From NCBI RefSeq assembly GCF_900129745.1, contig NZ_FQWS01000001.1, positions 1,240,001-1,304,000 on the forward strand: a stretch of DNA of 64,000 nt, read 5' to 3'. The translations under genes were made by a program, and so were the position numbers. Below are positions 1 to 8,678 of this stretch, one piece after another (within the stretch, counting starts at the first letter, position 1; the number at the start of each line of letters is the position of its first letter). Origin of the DNA: Winogradskyella jejuensis. Its GTDB lineage: Bacteria; Bacteroidota; Bacteroidia; Flavobacteriales; Flavobacteriaceae. The notes under the pieces are model-generated. The model did not search any database. It was not told the origin of the DNA and worked only from the letters and a program-made list of their open reading frames with translations.

Positions 1-126
1 ATTAATACACAATTAGATTTATACCGCTCTATTACTAGAGAAGAAATTAGAGATGTGGCAGCAAAATATTTGAGCCCAAATCAACGTGTTGAAATCCAGT
101 ACTTACCTAAAAAAGACGAAAAATAA
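1..126 (+). CDS. M16 family zinc peptidase, C-terminal fragment (5' end outside window)
   Basis: The window opens inside a reading frame that ends with TAA at 124-126. The 41 visible residues include REEIRDVAAKYLSPNQRVEI, which matches the conserved C-terminal part of M16 (insulinase/pitrilysin-like) peptidases, where the last helices precede a short strand. The next gene starts one base after this stop and is itself an M16 protein without the catalytic motif. In Bacteroidota such tandem pairs usually put the catalytic subunit first, so I infer that this fragment belongs to the active HxxEH subunit. The motif itself lies upstream and cannot be checked here. Confidence 0.75.
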   Translation: MNTQLDLYRSITREEIRDVAAKYLSPNQRVEIQYLPKKDEK

Positions 127-127
127 G

Positions 128-2218
128 ATGAAGAATATAAAATTAAAATTAGCTGCGTTTGTAGGGGTTGCTTTACTATCTTTTGGCGTTAATGCACAAA
201 TAGACCGTTCTCAAATGCCAAAAGCAGGACCAGAACCTACAATTAATTTAGAGAAACCAGACGAGTTTAAGCTTAAAAACGGAATTACGGTAATGGTTGT
301 CGAAAACAACAAATTACCTCGAGTATCTTATCAGTTAAGTATTGATAATAACCCTTACAAAGAAGGAGATAAAGCAGGTGTTGCTAGTATTTTATCCGCA
401 ATGTTAGGTAATGGAACAACGTCTATTTCTAAAGACGATTTTAATGATGAGGTGGACTTCCTTGGAGCAAATATTAGTTTTAGTTCTAGTGGAGGTTTTG
501 GTAGTGGGTTAGTAAAATACGCAGACCGTATTGTTGAACTTATGGCTGATGCCGCAATCAATCCTTTATTAACAGAAGAAGAGTTTAACAAAGAAAAGGA
601 TAAACTTATTGAGAATTTAAAATCTAACGAGAAAAGTCTTGATGCAGCTGCTAGTAGAGTTGGTGGCGCTTTATCATATGGTAAAAATCATGTGTATGGT
701 GAGTTTACGACAGAAAAAACCGTAAACAACGTAACCTACCAAGATGTATTAGATTTTTACAAGGTGCGTTTTGCTCCTAACAATGCCTATATTGTTGTAG
801 TTGGCGATATCGATACAAAAACAGCAAAAAAACAATTAAAGAAATATTTTGGAAAATGGGAGAAAGTTGAAAACCTACCGGTTATTCCTAATCCTGAATT
901 AACATCTAATGTTTCTAATACTGAAATCAACTTTGTGGATATGCCCAATGCGACACAGTCTAATATCTCTGTGACAAATAATGTTAGCTTAAAACAAAGT
1001 GATGACGATTATTTTGCCGCACTTATGGCCAATAACATCCTTGGTGGTGGAGGCGAAGGTTATTTATTTAAAAACCTTCGTGAAGACAAAGGGTATACGT
1101 ATGGAGCTTACTCTAGTTTAGGAGCTAACCGTTATGGTGTATCTCGTTTCAATGCAAGCGCAAAAGTGCGTAACGCGGTAACTGATAGTGCTGTAGTAGA
1201 GTTTCTTAAAGAGATTAAGCGTATAAGAACAGAGCCAGTTGATCCACAAAATTTAAAAGATGCTAAAGCTAAATATGTTGGTAATTTTGTAATGCGTTTA
1301 GAGCGTCCACAAACAATTGCAAGCTATGCGTTAAACATTAAGCGTAATAACTTACCAGAAGATTTTTATGCAAACTATTTAGAAAACATCAATAAGGTTT
1401 CTATAGAAGATGTACAGCGTGTGGCTAACAAATACTTTAGTGTAGATAATGCCAGAGTTGTTATCGTTGGTAAAGGTGCTGATGTTATTGAAAATCTTGA
1501 AAAAGTAGGCTTACCAATTAAATATTACGACAAGTATGCTAATGCTACAGAAAAACCAGTATTTTCTAAGCCATTACCAGAAGGTTTAACTGCTTCTGAT
1601 GTTGTAAAGAATTATGTTAAGGCTATTGGGGGCGAAGCTTTATTGAGAGATGTAAAGTCTACACTAACGGTTGCTGATGTTACAATCACTGGCGCACCAT
1701 TTAAGCCAAAGGCTACGATTAAACAAATGGCGCCTAATATGTTCTCTATGGAAATGGCCATAGAGGGTATGGGAACTGTCATGAAACAAAAATTTGATGG
1801 GAAGTCTGGTTACCAAGAGCAACAAGGACAAAAAATACCAATGTCAGATGATGATGTTAACTCACGTAAATCAGAAAAAGGTTTATTCCCTGAGATATAT
1901 ATGGAAGCTTCAAATATTGCATTAGAAAGTCTAACAGATGTTGACGGTACAGATGCATACAAAATTGTAGTAACAAAAGATGGTAAATCATCAGCGAGAT
2001 ACTATGCGGCTGATTCAGGATTATTAATTAGGACTGAAGAAACTAACGAAGTTCAAGGACAAACAATTACCACTGTGACGGATTACTCTAACTATAAAGA
2101 AGTAAATGGAGTTATGATGCCACAAACTATGAAGGTCAATGCAGGACCACAAGTCTTAGAATTTAATATGTCAGAGATTAAAATTAACGAAGGCGTAACA
2201 GCCGAAGATTTCAACTAG
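128..2218 (+). CDS. M16 family peptidase-like protein, probable non-catalytic subunit
   Basis: This is a 696-residue periplasmic or envelope protein. The start at 128 is chosen because MKNIKLKLAAFVGVALLSF is a clean signal peptide ending before QIDRS; the in-frame ATG at 86 would overlap the previous gene by 41 bases. Two M16 repeats follow (about residues 45-480). The place where active members carry HxxEH reads GVASILSAMLGNGT, so both histidines and the glutamate are missing. The second half keeps the substrate-binding R/Y region (NLREDKGYTYGAYS). The last ~200 residues (from about 495) form an extra domain resembling lipoprotein-localisation or outer-membrane lipoprotein-sorting folds. It is probably the partner of the M16 peptidase ending at 126, in one operon. 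Confidence 0.9.
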   Translation: MKNIKLKLAAFVGVALLSFGVNAQIDRSQMPKAGPEPTINLEKPDEFKLKNGITVMVVENNKLPRVSYQLSIDNNPYKEGDKAGVASILSAMLGNGTTSISKDDFNDEVDFLGANISFSSSGGFGSGLVKYADRIVELMADAAINPLLTEEEFNKEKDKLIENLKSNEKSLDAAASRVGGALSYGKNHVYGEFTTEKTVNNVTYQDVLDFYKVRFAPNNAYIVVVGDIDTKTAKKQLKKYFGKWEKVENLPVIPNPELTSNVSNTEINFVDMPNATQSNISVTNNVSLKQSDDDYFAALMANNILGGGGEGYLFKNLREDKGYTYGAYSSLGANRYGVSRFNASAKVRNAVTDSAVVEFLKEIKRIRTEPVDPQNLKDAKAKYVGNFVMRLERPQTIASYALNIKRNNLPEDFYANYLENINKVSIEDVQRVANKYFSVDNARVVIVGKGADVIENLEKVGLPIKYYDKYANATEKPVFSKPLPEGLTASDVVKNYVKAIGGEALLRDVKSTLTVADVTITGAPFKPKATIKQMAPNMFSMEMAIEGMGTVMKQKFDGKSGYQEQQGQKIPMSDDDVNSRKSEKGLFPEIYMEASNIALESLTDVDGTDAYKIVVTKDGKSSARYYAADSGLLIRTEETNEVQGQTITTVTDYSNYKEVNGVMMPQTMKVNAGPQVLEFNMSEIKINEGVTAEDFN

Positions 2219-2240
2219 AAGTCTGTATATAAATACATTA

Positions 2241-2270
2241 AAAACCGAAGTCAAGAGGCTTCGGTTTTTT
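2241..2270. terminator. Rho-independent terminator, usable on both strands
   Basis: AAAACCGAAG at 2241-2250 pairs exactly with CTTCGGTTTT at 2259-2268 around an 8-base loop, followed by more T. The A-run on the left gives a U-tract on the opposite strand, so it can end both the M16 operon and the convergent EamA gene. Confidence 0.85.
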
Positions 2271-3148
2271 TATGTTTTTCTAGTATTGGAAATGTAAACT
2301 CCAGTTAAAATGATAAGTGTTGCAATACCTTGCATTGGAGTAAAAGCTTCGCCATCTAAGAGTCCCCAAATTACTGCTACAATAGGCATTAAATAGGTCA
2401 CAGAAGTCGCAAAAACTGGAGAAGATATTTGTATCAATTTATTAAATAATACCTTGGCTAAAGCGGTGCCAAATACAGATAAAATAATGACGCAAAGGAT
2501 AGCCGTCCAAATAGTTTCAGAATTAAAAGTCGACGCAGAGAAAAAATCTGTAAATAGTAATACGATAAGTGCTGGTACAATGATAAACACATAATTACCC
2601 GCAGCAATTGTCAGTGGCTTAACATCTTGTAAATAACGTTTTATAATATTTACATTGGCAGCGTACATTAAAGTTGAAATAATAATAAAACCGGCATAGA
2701 GATAATTTTGGTTTGGATTAATCTCAGAGCCTTTTAAAATTAGAATCGCAGTACCAATAAACCCTACAATAATTCCAAATACTTGCCTACGAGTAGATGT
2801 AATTTTAAACACAGCGACACCCATCAAAACGGTATTAAGCGGTACTAAAGAATTTAATATAGAAGTAACCGCACTATCAATTTCAGTTTCAGCTATGGCA
2901 AATAAAAATGCTGGAAAAAAAGAACCCAAAAATCCAGAGATAGCTATCCATTTCCATTGCGGTTTTTTTATTTGTTTTAAGCTACTATAACCAAAAATAA
3001 GTAAAATCCCACCTGTAAGAACATTTCGTAAAGACCCAATTTGAAAAGGCGTTAGCCCTAAAAGCGATTTCTTAATAAGTATAAAAGAACTCCCCCAAAT
3101 AATCGATAAAATGATGAGATAAAGCCATTTGGTGTTAATGTTTTTCAT
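2270..3148 (-). CDS. DMT-superfamily (EamA) permease
   Basis: This is a 292-residue inner-membrane protein with about ten hydrophobic helices arranged as two EamA repeats, the usual size for drug/metabolite transporters. The start MKNINTKWLYLIILSIIWGS has the typical first-helix WGSSF motif of the family, and LRNVLTGGILL and LVPLNTVLMGVAVF are family-like. The substrate cannot be read from sequence; relatives export amino acids, purines or metabolites. It is a single gene, convergent with the M16 gene and divergent from the HMA lipoprotein gene. A second EamA protein at 47480-48343 is a separate gene, not a duplicate in tandem. Confidence 0.88.
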   Translation of the reverse strand: MKNINTKWLYLIILSIIWGSSFILIKKSLLGLTPFQIGSLRNVLTGGILLIFGYSSLKQIKKPQWKWIAISGFLGSFFPAFLFAIAETEIDSAVTSILNSLVPLNTVLMGVAVFKITSTRRQVFGIIVGFIGTAILILKGSEINPNQNYLYAGFIIISTLMYAANVNIIKRYLQDVKPLTIAAGNYVFIIVPALIVLLFTDFFSASTFNSETIWTAILCVIILSVFGTALAKVLFNKLIQISSPVFATSVTYLMPIVAVIWGLLDGEAFTPMQGIATLIILTGVYISNTRKT

Positions 3149-3207
3149 AAATGCTGGTTAGAGGTCACAAAATTCGTTAATTATTTTTCAAGAAACCTTG
3201 TATTTAT

Positions 3208-3215
3208 TAGATTTG
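3208..3215 (+). promoter_or_regulatory. Possible -7 box (TAGATTTG) of the HMA lipoprotein gene
   Basis: TAGATTTG fits the Bacteroidota -7 consensus TAnnTTTG and lies 23 bases before the ATG at 3239. I do not see a good TTTG at -33, so the call is weak. Confidence 0.3.
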
Positions 3216-3238
3216 TTTCAAATAAGAATTTAGTAATT

Positions 3239-3748
3239 ATGAAAATTTTCAAAAATATTATTACGGTCGTTGCACTAGCATTAGTTGTTATTGCATGTAA
3301 AAACAATTCTGAACCAGAAGTAAAAACAGTTGAGATTGCTAAAAAAGAGACCAAGCAAGCTTTAGACCCAAATGCTACATATGCTAAAGTTGAGTTTAAT
3401 ATTGAAGGTATGACTTGTGCTGTAGGATGTGCCAAAACCATTGAAAAGAAAATGGCTAAAATGGAAGGTGTAAAAATGGCTAAAGTAGACTTCGATAAAA
3501 AATTAGCTATGGTAGAATACGATGAGGCTAAGGTTTCACCAAATTCTCTAAAAGAAGCCGTTGGTAAAGTGAGTGATATCTACGAGGTAAAAGACATTAA
3601 AAACGTAGATGCGTTTTCTTCTGAGAAAAAAGAATGCAAAGCAGATTGTAAGATGGATTGTTGTAAAGACAAATCTAAAGAAGAGAAGGAAAAAATGGCT
3701 TGTGCTAAAGATTGCAAAAAGGCATGTTGTAAGGCTGAAAAAGCTTAA
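3239..3748 (+). CDS. HMA-domain lipoprotein with a cysteine-repeat tail
   Basis: The 169-residue protein starts with a lipoprotein signal (MKIFKNIITVVALALVVIAC; lipidated Cys20). Residues ~49-118 form a heavy-metal-associated domain. The metal site is GMTCAVGC (Cys60, Cys64), i.e. CxxxC instead of the classical CxxC. The C-terminal 40 residues hold two copies of C-x3-C-x3-C-C (Cys133/137/141/142 and Cys155/159/163/164) separated by a Lys/Glu-rich spacer. Known HMA domains bind Cu(I), Zn or Cd. I infer a periplasmic or outer-membrane metal chaperone or buffer with a second, metallothionein-like binding region. It stands alone with its own terminator; no metal ATPase or sensor gene is next to it. 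Confidence 0.88.
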   Translation: MKIFKNIITVVALALVVIACKNNSEPEVKTVEIAKKETKQALDPNATYAKVEFNIEGMTCAVGCAKTIEKKMAKMEGVKMAKVDFDKKLAMVEYDEAKVSPNSLKEAVGKVSDIYEVKDIKNVDAFSSEKKECKADCKMDCCKDKSKEEKEKMACAKDCKKACCKAEKA

Positions 3749-3774
3749 CTACAATTAAATAATAATATTGTATT

Positions 3775-3803
3775 AAACGCTATCCTTTTCGGTGGCGTTT
3801 TTT
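3775..3803 (+). terminator. Probable terminator after the HMA lipoprotein gene
   Basis: AAACGC at 3775-3780 pairs with GCGTTT at 3795-3800, with an additional CC/GG pair inside, and is followed by TTT. It lies between convergent genes. Confidence 0.55.
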
Positions 3804-3806
3804 CTT

Positions 3807-4169
3807 TTATATAGCTTGTAAAAATACTAAGGCTAGAATTATAAAAGCTAAAGGTAAAACTATAAGTTTCCATGGTTGAATCTTTTGCCTTTTTGATTTA
3901 GCGTTTAGAACATTTCTTCGTTTTCCGTTATAACGCATCCAGTTTTTTAAGTAAATGAATAGCACACATATTAAAGAAAGTATTACAGCTTTTTCTGAGC
4001 TTATTTGACCCATATTAAGCTGACTAGCAAAAGCAGCAAAGAAACATGCTATTAGACCGAAAAATGCTATTTCAACAACACTTATATAATGTAAGGATAG
4101 TTGCATAGCCTTGCGACCTAGTTTGGATTTGGTGTAGTTTAAAAAAGAAATGTAAAATGTATCAAACAT
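3807..4169 (-). CDS. Small membrane protein of unknown function
   Basis: The protein has 120 residues and about three hydrophobic segments (residues ~28-50, ~60-75 and ~100-118), with a basic stretch NGKRRNVLNAKSKRQK before the last one. I do not recognise a family. Codon use and composition match the neighbours. It lies downstream of the lipoprotein gene at 4241-5647 on the same strand, but a good terminator (4191-4215) separates the two, so it is probably transcribed separately. Confidence 0.65.
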   Translation of the reverse strand: MFDTFYISFLNYTKSKLGRKAMQLSLHYISVVEIAFFGLIACFFAAFASQLNMGQISSEKAVILSLICVLFIYLKNWMRYNGKRRNVLNAKSKRQKIQPWKLIVLPLAFIILALVFLQAI

Positions 4170-4190
4170 AATTAATTGTAAAAATAAAAA

Positions 4191-4215
4191 ACCGCACCTA
4201 ATCAGGTACGGTTTT
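4191..4215. terminator. Terminator of the TonB receptor/lipoprotein operon
   Basis: ACCG-c-ACCT (4191-4199) pairs with AGGT-a-CGGT (4204-4212) around a 4-base loop, with one mismatch. On the minus strand a run of T follows, as expected for the end of the 4241-5647 gene. Confidence 0.75.
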
Positions 4216-4240
4216 ATTTATGATTAAATCAAATAACTAA

Positions 4241-5647
4241 TTAAAGTACAGTGATTTTAACGTTGTCTAAATCTATAGTCATGTTTTGGTTAGCAGTATC
4301 ACTACCTGTATATCTAAAGGCAATGTATGCAGTACCAGTTACAGACGATAAGTCTAAAGGTCCAGAATTTACAAACGTAAACCAGTTACCCGGATCTACG
4401 ATATAACTTTTAGTAAAAGGTAATGATGTCCAAGTTGCACTTGTTACACCAGCTTCAGTGCCATCAAAATCGTTAGACCATAATACTTCTACTGGGTCAT
4501 GACCAGAATCTGGGAATGCGTGTTGCATATCAAAAGATAATACTTCTCCACTCTGAGCATCCATGTCTATAGATGGTGTAATTAACCAACCGATGTTTGA
4601 AGAATCTCCTGAGCTAAATGCTGAGAATCTCGCCGTACCATTACCACTAAATACATCTTCTCTCCATGGTCTAGAACCAGCTTCGATAAAGTTAATCCAT
4701 CCTGGAGTATTAAAATCTGTATTGTCTGTAGCTTCTTGGAAGTCTGCAATAAAAACTGGGTCACAACGCTCTCCTGTCATATCTACGTCTTCTGGTGAGT
4801 TGATAACAACGTTAAACTCATCTCCAAAGAAGTTTTTCTGTAAAACAGCGGTCATTGTACCTCTACCAGCTGGTAGTGTTAAACCTTTAAAATCTGCAAA
4901 AGTGCTAGTTGCAAAAGTTGTAGATGCACCAGTTGCACAATCTTCTAAAGTACGCTCACCGTCAAACTGGTCTCCAGGCTCAGAAGCATAACTTTGAGCG
5001 TTTGGTGCTACAGCTTGAGATTTTAAAAATTGTACATTATCTAAAGTGATTAGTAAGTTTGTTTTGTCATCAGAAAAATCTGCAATACCCATAGTTAAAG
5101 GAACCATAGTTGCAACTTCAGCAGAACGAATGATAAAATCATTTTCTACAGGAGCAGGAATTTTACCAATGCGCTCACCATCTCTTGGTCCAACCGTTAA
5201 TACACCGTTAGAAATACCAGCTACTAAGCCATTTAACTTAACAAATACTTTACGACCGACTTCGTAACGTATAAACAAAGGGTTAACATCAACGAGTACT
5301 CTAATACCTGCTGTTGGGCTTTCAGGAGCATTTTGAAGGATTAATTCTTCGAAATAGTTACCGCCCTCATCAGAAGAGATTACATAACCTTCTACTAAAA
5401 TATCATTACCGTCTGTTGGATAAGTAAAAAGCGTATCGTCATCAGAATAATCTAATGAACTGTTCCCTTGCTCTTGTGCTAAGTTTCCAACAACAGAGCT
5501 TATAGGAATAATTTGTTCACCATTAGTAAATACAGGTTCAACAACAGCAGTATTAGGAACGCTAAAATCGTCGTCTTCTACACAGCTATTAAATGCTACT
5601 AAACCGATAAGTAGAAGGATTAATTTATTAATTTTTAAAGTTTTCAT
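4241..5647 (-). CDS. DUF5689-type lipoprotein with C-terminal choice-of-anchor J-like domain
   Basis: This 468-residue lipoprotein has a type II signal ending GLVAFNSC. Residues ~40-295 resemble DUF5689, with an OB-fold-like passage (VEGYVISSDEGGNYFEELIL, KVFVKLNGLVAG) of the type seen in nucleic-acid-associated OB domains. Residues ~300-468 look like a choice-of-anchor J/MAM-type beta-sandwich (INFIEAGSRPWREDVF, SGEVLSFDMQHAF). It follows the TonB-dependent receptor by 30 bases on the same strand, so I infer a surface-exposed or periplasmic partner of that receptor. Family-level recognition is by eye; the ligand is unknown. Confidence 0.8.
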   Translation of the reverse strand: MKTLKINKLILLLIGLVAFNSCVEDDDFSVPNTAVVEPVFTNGEQIIPISSVVGNLAQEQGNSSLDYSDDDTLFTYPTDGNDILVEGYVISSDEGGNYFEELILQNAPESPTAGIRVLVDVNPLFIRYEVGRKVFVKLNGLVAGISNGVLTVGPRDGERIGKIPAPVENDFIIRSAEVATMVPLTMGIADFSDDKTNLLITLDNVQFLKSQAVAPNAQSYASEPGDQFDGERTLEDCATGASTTFATSTFADFKGLTLPAGRGTMTAVLQKNFFGDEFNVVINSPEDVDMTGERCDPVFIADFQEATDNTDFNTPGWINFIEAGSRPWREDVFSGNGTARFSAFSSGDSSNIGWLITPSIDMDAQSGEVLSFDMQHAFPDSGHDPVEVLWSNDFDGTEAGVTSATWTSLPFTKSYIVDPGNWFTFVNSGPLDLSSVTGTAYIAFRYTGSDTANQNMTIDLDNVKITVL

Positions 5648-5677
5648 TTTCTATGTGTTTTATTTTTTCTTTTTCAA

Positions 5678-8542
5678 TTAAAATCTTACGTAAACATTTA
5701 AGTAATACGTTGTACCGTTACCAAAGAAATAACGCGAACCAAAAACAGGTCCATTATCTCTAGATTGATCTTCTCTGATTCTTCTAAAGTTAGCAAGTCT
5801 TGATTGCTCAAAACCACCTGTTCTATAATCTTGATTAAATACATTGTTTATAGTAGCAAAGAAACCGATGAAATAATCATCTACTTTCCATGATTTACCA
5901 CCTATAATATTTACAAGCATATAATCATCAAACTGCTCTTGCTTTAATAATTCTTTAGCTAAAATAGGGTCATAGTCGTTGAATGTATTACCATCAAAAT
6001 CTGAAGTAAAGTTAGCAGATCTTGCCAAATTACTAACATCTATATAAGCATTAGAGAAGAAATTACTCGTAACTCCTATATTCCAGAAGTCTGGGTCACG
6101 ATATTCGAAACCAACTTGGAAGGCGCGTTCTGGTCCTCCAGCAACGTGAACATCCTTAAGGTTAGTTGTGCCATCACCAAAACGCAATTGACCTGGGAAG
6201 TTTACACTAGTTAGGTATAAATCTGGATTATTTTGGAAAGTATACTGTCCTACAGAGGCTGCACCTTTAAGCTTTATTGTAGGTGTAACTTGAGCTTCTA
6301 TACCAACTTCTACACCAACATGACGTCTTTCGACATTCGTTAATATCTCTTGGACAAAAGCATCACCGTTATCAACACCTAAACCAGCTAAATCTTCAGT
6401 AAAGTAGAATCCAACATCACTTCCGTTTTCAAAACCAGAATAAAAACCAGTAACTCTGGCTTTTACTATTGGCGAACGGTAGATATAACTTACATCTAAA
6501 GACTGAATGTCTTCGCTTTCTAGACCAGTAACAGTTGCATTTGTCTGTCTAGCATTACTAAACGAATTTCTAATACCAGGTGCTTTTGTAAATTTACTAG
6601 CATTTACGTCTAATAAGTGCTTACCAGTAATTTTATAAGTAAAGCCAGCTTTAACACCATAATTTGTAAATTCTAATTCCTCACTTTTACCAAATGAACC
6701 TGTTGGTCCTTCTCCAGAGAAAAAGCCATTTTCAAAAATCCCATTTCTTTGGTATGTAGTTCTCGAAATATTTCCACCTAAATAAAAATCTATTTTATTG
6801 TATTTAAACTGCGCTTGTGCAAATGCACTGGCTACTTCAGCGTTTATCTCGTAGTTGTATTTATAACGGTCACCTTCTCTTACGATACGGTTAGGATTTC
6901 TTAAATCACTCTGTGCTAAATCTGCAGCAACATCGTCAGAGTCTGTTGTATTATCTTCTTCAGCAAAGAAATCTACATCTAAGTAACCTGTACCTCCAAG
7001 TAAATCTTCTACTCTAGCATAATTTTGGCTGTTTAAAGTTCTATAATTAACAGCAGCATTTAAACGAATATTCTCAGCTAAATCCGCATCTAAAATAGAG
7101 TTGAAGCTCCATTGCTTATCTTCTATGACATCAGCCTGTATAGCGTATAAAGAATTACCACCTTGAGCTCTTAAACTTGCATTGGCTTCGTACAGTTGAT
7201 TCCAGTTAAGTTGCCCGTCATTTACAAAAGCCTCTTGAGCTATAAACGCTTGTTGGTAATCAAAAGCTGTTGGATTTGGGTCTTGTAAGAAGAAACTAGG
7301 AAGGTTTTGGTAATAATCTGGATTTGGGTTACGTGCACCTCCTAAAAAGACACTCTCGTTTCCAACAGTTACTAAGCGTGTACCTCCATTATCTATACGT
7401 GTATTGGCTATCTCCCCAAACTGGTAAGCTACATTTGTATTTAAACGCACCTTTTTAGAAATATCCCAGTAGTGGTTAAGCATTACTATTGGCTCTTCTA
7501 TCTCTCTTATTCTAGAATTGCGCTGCTCACCATTTAATTCTCCCCAAAATGGATTGTATTGTCTTCCTTTTAAGTCAAAAATTTCTTGAGTAATAGCTGT
7601 AGAGCGTCCACGCCTGTTCTGAGCGTAGATGCTTGTTAAGTTAATGCTATGTTTATCATTAATTTTCTTTTCAACTGCTGCGAAAAAGGAGTTGGCATCG
7701 TATAATGTACCATCTACATAACCTTGGTTACCAAAACGTCTAGATAATAACACAGAATAAGACCAGCCATCAGCTAAAAGCCCTGAACTATAACTACCCA
7801 TGATACGACCTTGGTAACTTCTGTTAGCAGCTGCGTAAGATATACGACCACCTTTACGGTATTTAGAAGCACGCATTATAATGTTATTTGTACCTGCTAA
7901 ATCACCAAAATTATAATCGTTAGCAGAAATACCCATTGAGAATTCTTGGTTACGTTGCACATCATTTAATCCACCCCAGTTACCCCATTGTGGACGTCCG
8001 TTGAATTGCTTGTTCATTTCAATACCATTGATAAGTACTTTACCATTGGCATTGTCTAAACCTCTTGGTCTAAAGAATGTTGCGCTAAAGTCGAATGCAG
8101 CAGCACTTAAAAACACATCTCTAGAGGCTTGTAGTAATCCAGAAACGTTGTCAGTAAGACCATCGTCTTCACTGTTTAAGTTGTCATCGGAAATAGAAAT
8201 GGTGTACAAATCTTTCTTGTCTGTTGGGTCAAAATCAAGAGTCATTCCTGAAATATCAACAGTTTTACCCTGATTAACTACAATTGGGTAACGCTTAGTT
8301 TCGTAACCTACTTTTTCAATTTTAAGTACCTGTTCACCTAAAGGGACATTAGCAGAAAAGCTAAATTCACCTTTGGCATCAGTAATCGTACTTAGTTCTG
8401 TACCTTCGATAGTTACAGTAACATCAGGAATAGGTTCTCCTGTTGTTCCATCTAAAACACTTCCTTTAACTAGAGTTTGCTGAGCAAAACTTACTAGCGA
8501 AAAAGCTATTCCAAACAGAAAGAGTAAAAAACTTTTTTTCAT
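5678..8542 (-). CDS. TonB-dependent receptor with CarboxypepD_reg-like N-terminal domain
   Basis: The protein has 954 residues with a signal peptide (MKKSFLLFLFGIAFSLVSFA). Residues ~24-105 are the beta-sandwich CarboxypepD_reg-like domain (VKGSVLDGTTGEPIPDVTV). A plug-like region follows (~115-235; RPRGLDNANGKVLINGIEM). The rest is an outer-membrane beta barrel ending in the aromatic strand YYLNVYVRF. These receptors import large or scarce substrates using TonB energy. It is co-transcribed with the DUF5689 lipoprotein and divergent, across 136 bases, from a secreted endonuclease/phosphatase-family gene. That context suggests phosphate- or nucleic-acid-derived substrates, but this is inference. 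No SusD-like partner is present. Confidence 0.92.
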   Translation of the reverse strand: MKKSFLLFLFGIAFSLVSFAQQTLVKGSVLDGTTGEPIPDVTVTIEGTELSTITDAKGEFSFSANVPLGEQVLKIEKVGYETKRYPIVVNQGKTVDISGMTLDFDPTDKKDLYTISISDDNLNSEDDGLTDNVSGLLQASRDVFLSAAAFDFSATFFRPRGLDNANGKVLINGIEMNKQFNGRPQWGNWGGLNDVQRNQEFSMGISANDYNFGDLAGTNNIIMRASKYRKGGRISYAAANRSYQGRIMGSYSSGLLADGWSYSVLLSRRFGNQGYVDGTLYDANSFFAAVEKKINDKHSINLTSIYAQNRRGRSTAITQEIFDLKGRQYNPFWGELNGEQRNSRIREIEEPIVMLNHYWDISKKVRLNTNVAYQFGEIANTRIDNGGTRLVTVGNESVFLGGARNPNPDYYQNLPSFFLQDPNPTAFDYQQAFIAQEAFVNDGQLNWNQLYEANASLRAQGGNSLYAIQADVIEDKQWSFNSILDADLAENIRLNAAVNYRTLNSQNYARVEDLLGGTGYLDVDFFAEEDNTTDSDDVAADLAQSDLRNPNRIVREGDRYKYNYEINAEVASAFAQAQFKYNKIDFYLGGNISRTTYQRNGIFENGFFSGEGPTGSFGKSEELEFTNYGVKAGFTYKITGKHLLDVNASKFTKAPGIRNSFSNARQTNATVTGLESEDIQSLDVSYIYRSPIVKARVTGFYSGFENGSDVGFYFTEDLAGLGVDNGDAFVQEILTNVERRHVGVEVGIEAQVTPTIKLKGAASVGQYTFQNNPDLYLTSVNFPGQLRFGDGTTNLKDVHVAGGPERAFQVGFEYRDPDFWNIGVTSNFFSNAYIDVSNLARSANFTSDFDGNTFNDYDPILAKELLKQEQFDDYMLVNIIGGKSWKVDDYFIGFFATINNVFNQDYRTGGFEQSRLANFRRIREDQSRDNGPVFGSRYFFGNGTTYYLNVYVRF

Positions 8543-8572
8543 GCCTAGTTTTATATTGTTTAATTTAAGAAA

Positions 8573-8594
8573 CCCTTAACAAAAATTTTAAGGG
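8573..8594 (-). promoter_or_regulatory. Perfect dyad in the leader of the TonB receptor gene
   Basis: CCCTTAA (8573-8579) and TTAAGGG (8588-8594) form a perfect 7-bp inverted repeat with an 8-base spacer, between the putative -7 box and the start codon of the receptor. It could be an operator or an mRNA hairpin. Confidence 0.4.
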
Positions 8595-8598
8595 GATG

Positions 8599-8606
8599 CA
8601 AATTTA
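8599..8606 (-). promoter_or_regulatory. Putative -7 box of the TonB receptor operon
   Basis: Read on the minus strand this is TAAATTTG, an exact fit to TAnnTTTG, 56 bases before the start codon. A clear -33 TTTG is not visible. Confidence 0.4.
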
Positions 8607-8631
8607 CATTATTTATAATAAATACATACTT

Positions 8632-8648
8632 TTGGCATCTAATTTGCT
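8632..8648 (+). promoter_or_regulatory. Sigma-54-like -24/-12 promoter for the endonuclease gene
   Basis: TTGGCATC, four bases, then TTGCT matches the RpoN consensus TTGGCACG-N4-TTGCW except for two positions, with the GG and GC elements at the exact required spacing. The predicted transcript start is about 8659, 20 bases before the ATG at 8679. A TAnnTTTG box (8627-8634) overlaps it and is an alternative. Confidence 0.5.
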
Positions 8649-8678
8649 CTAGGCTTTACAATTATATAACATTACTAA

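Noticed and set aside
4563..4991. A 142-residue plus-strand frame inside the DUF5689 lipoprotein gene.
   Set aside because: The minus-strand frame has a signal peptide and recognisable domains; the plus frame has none.
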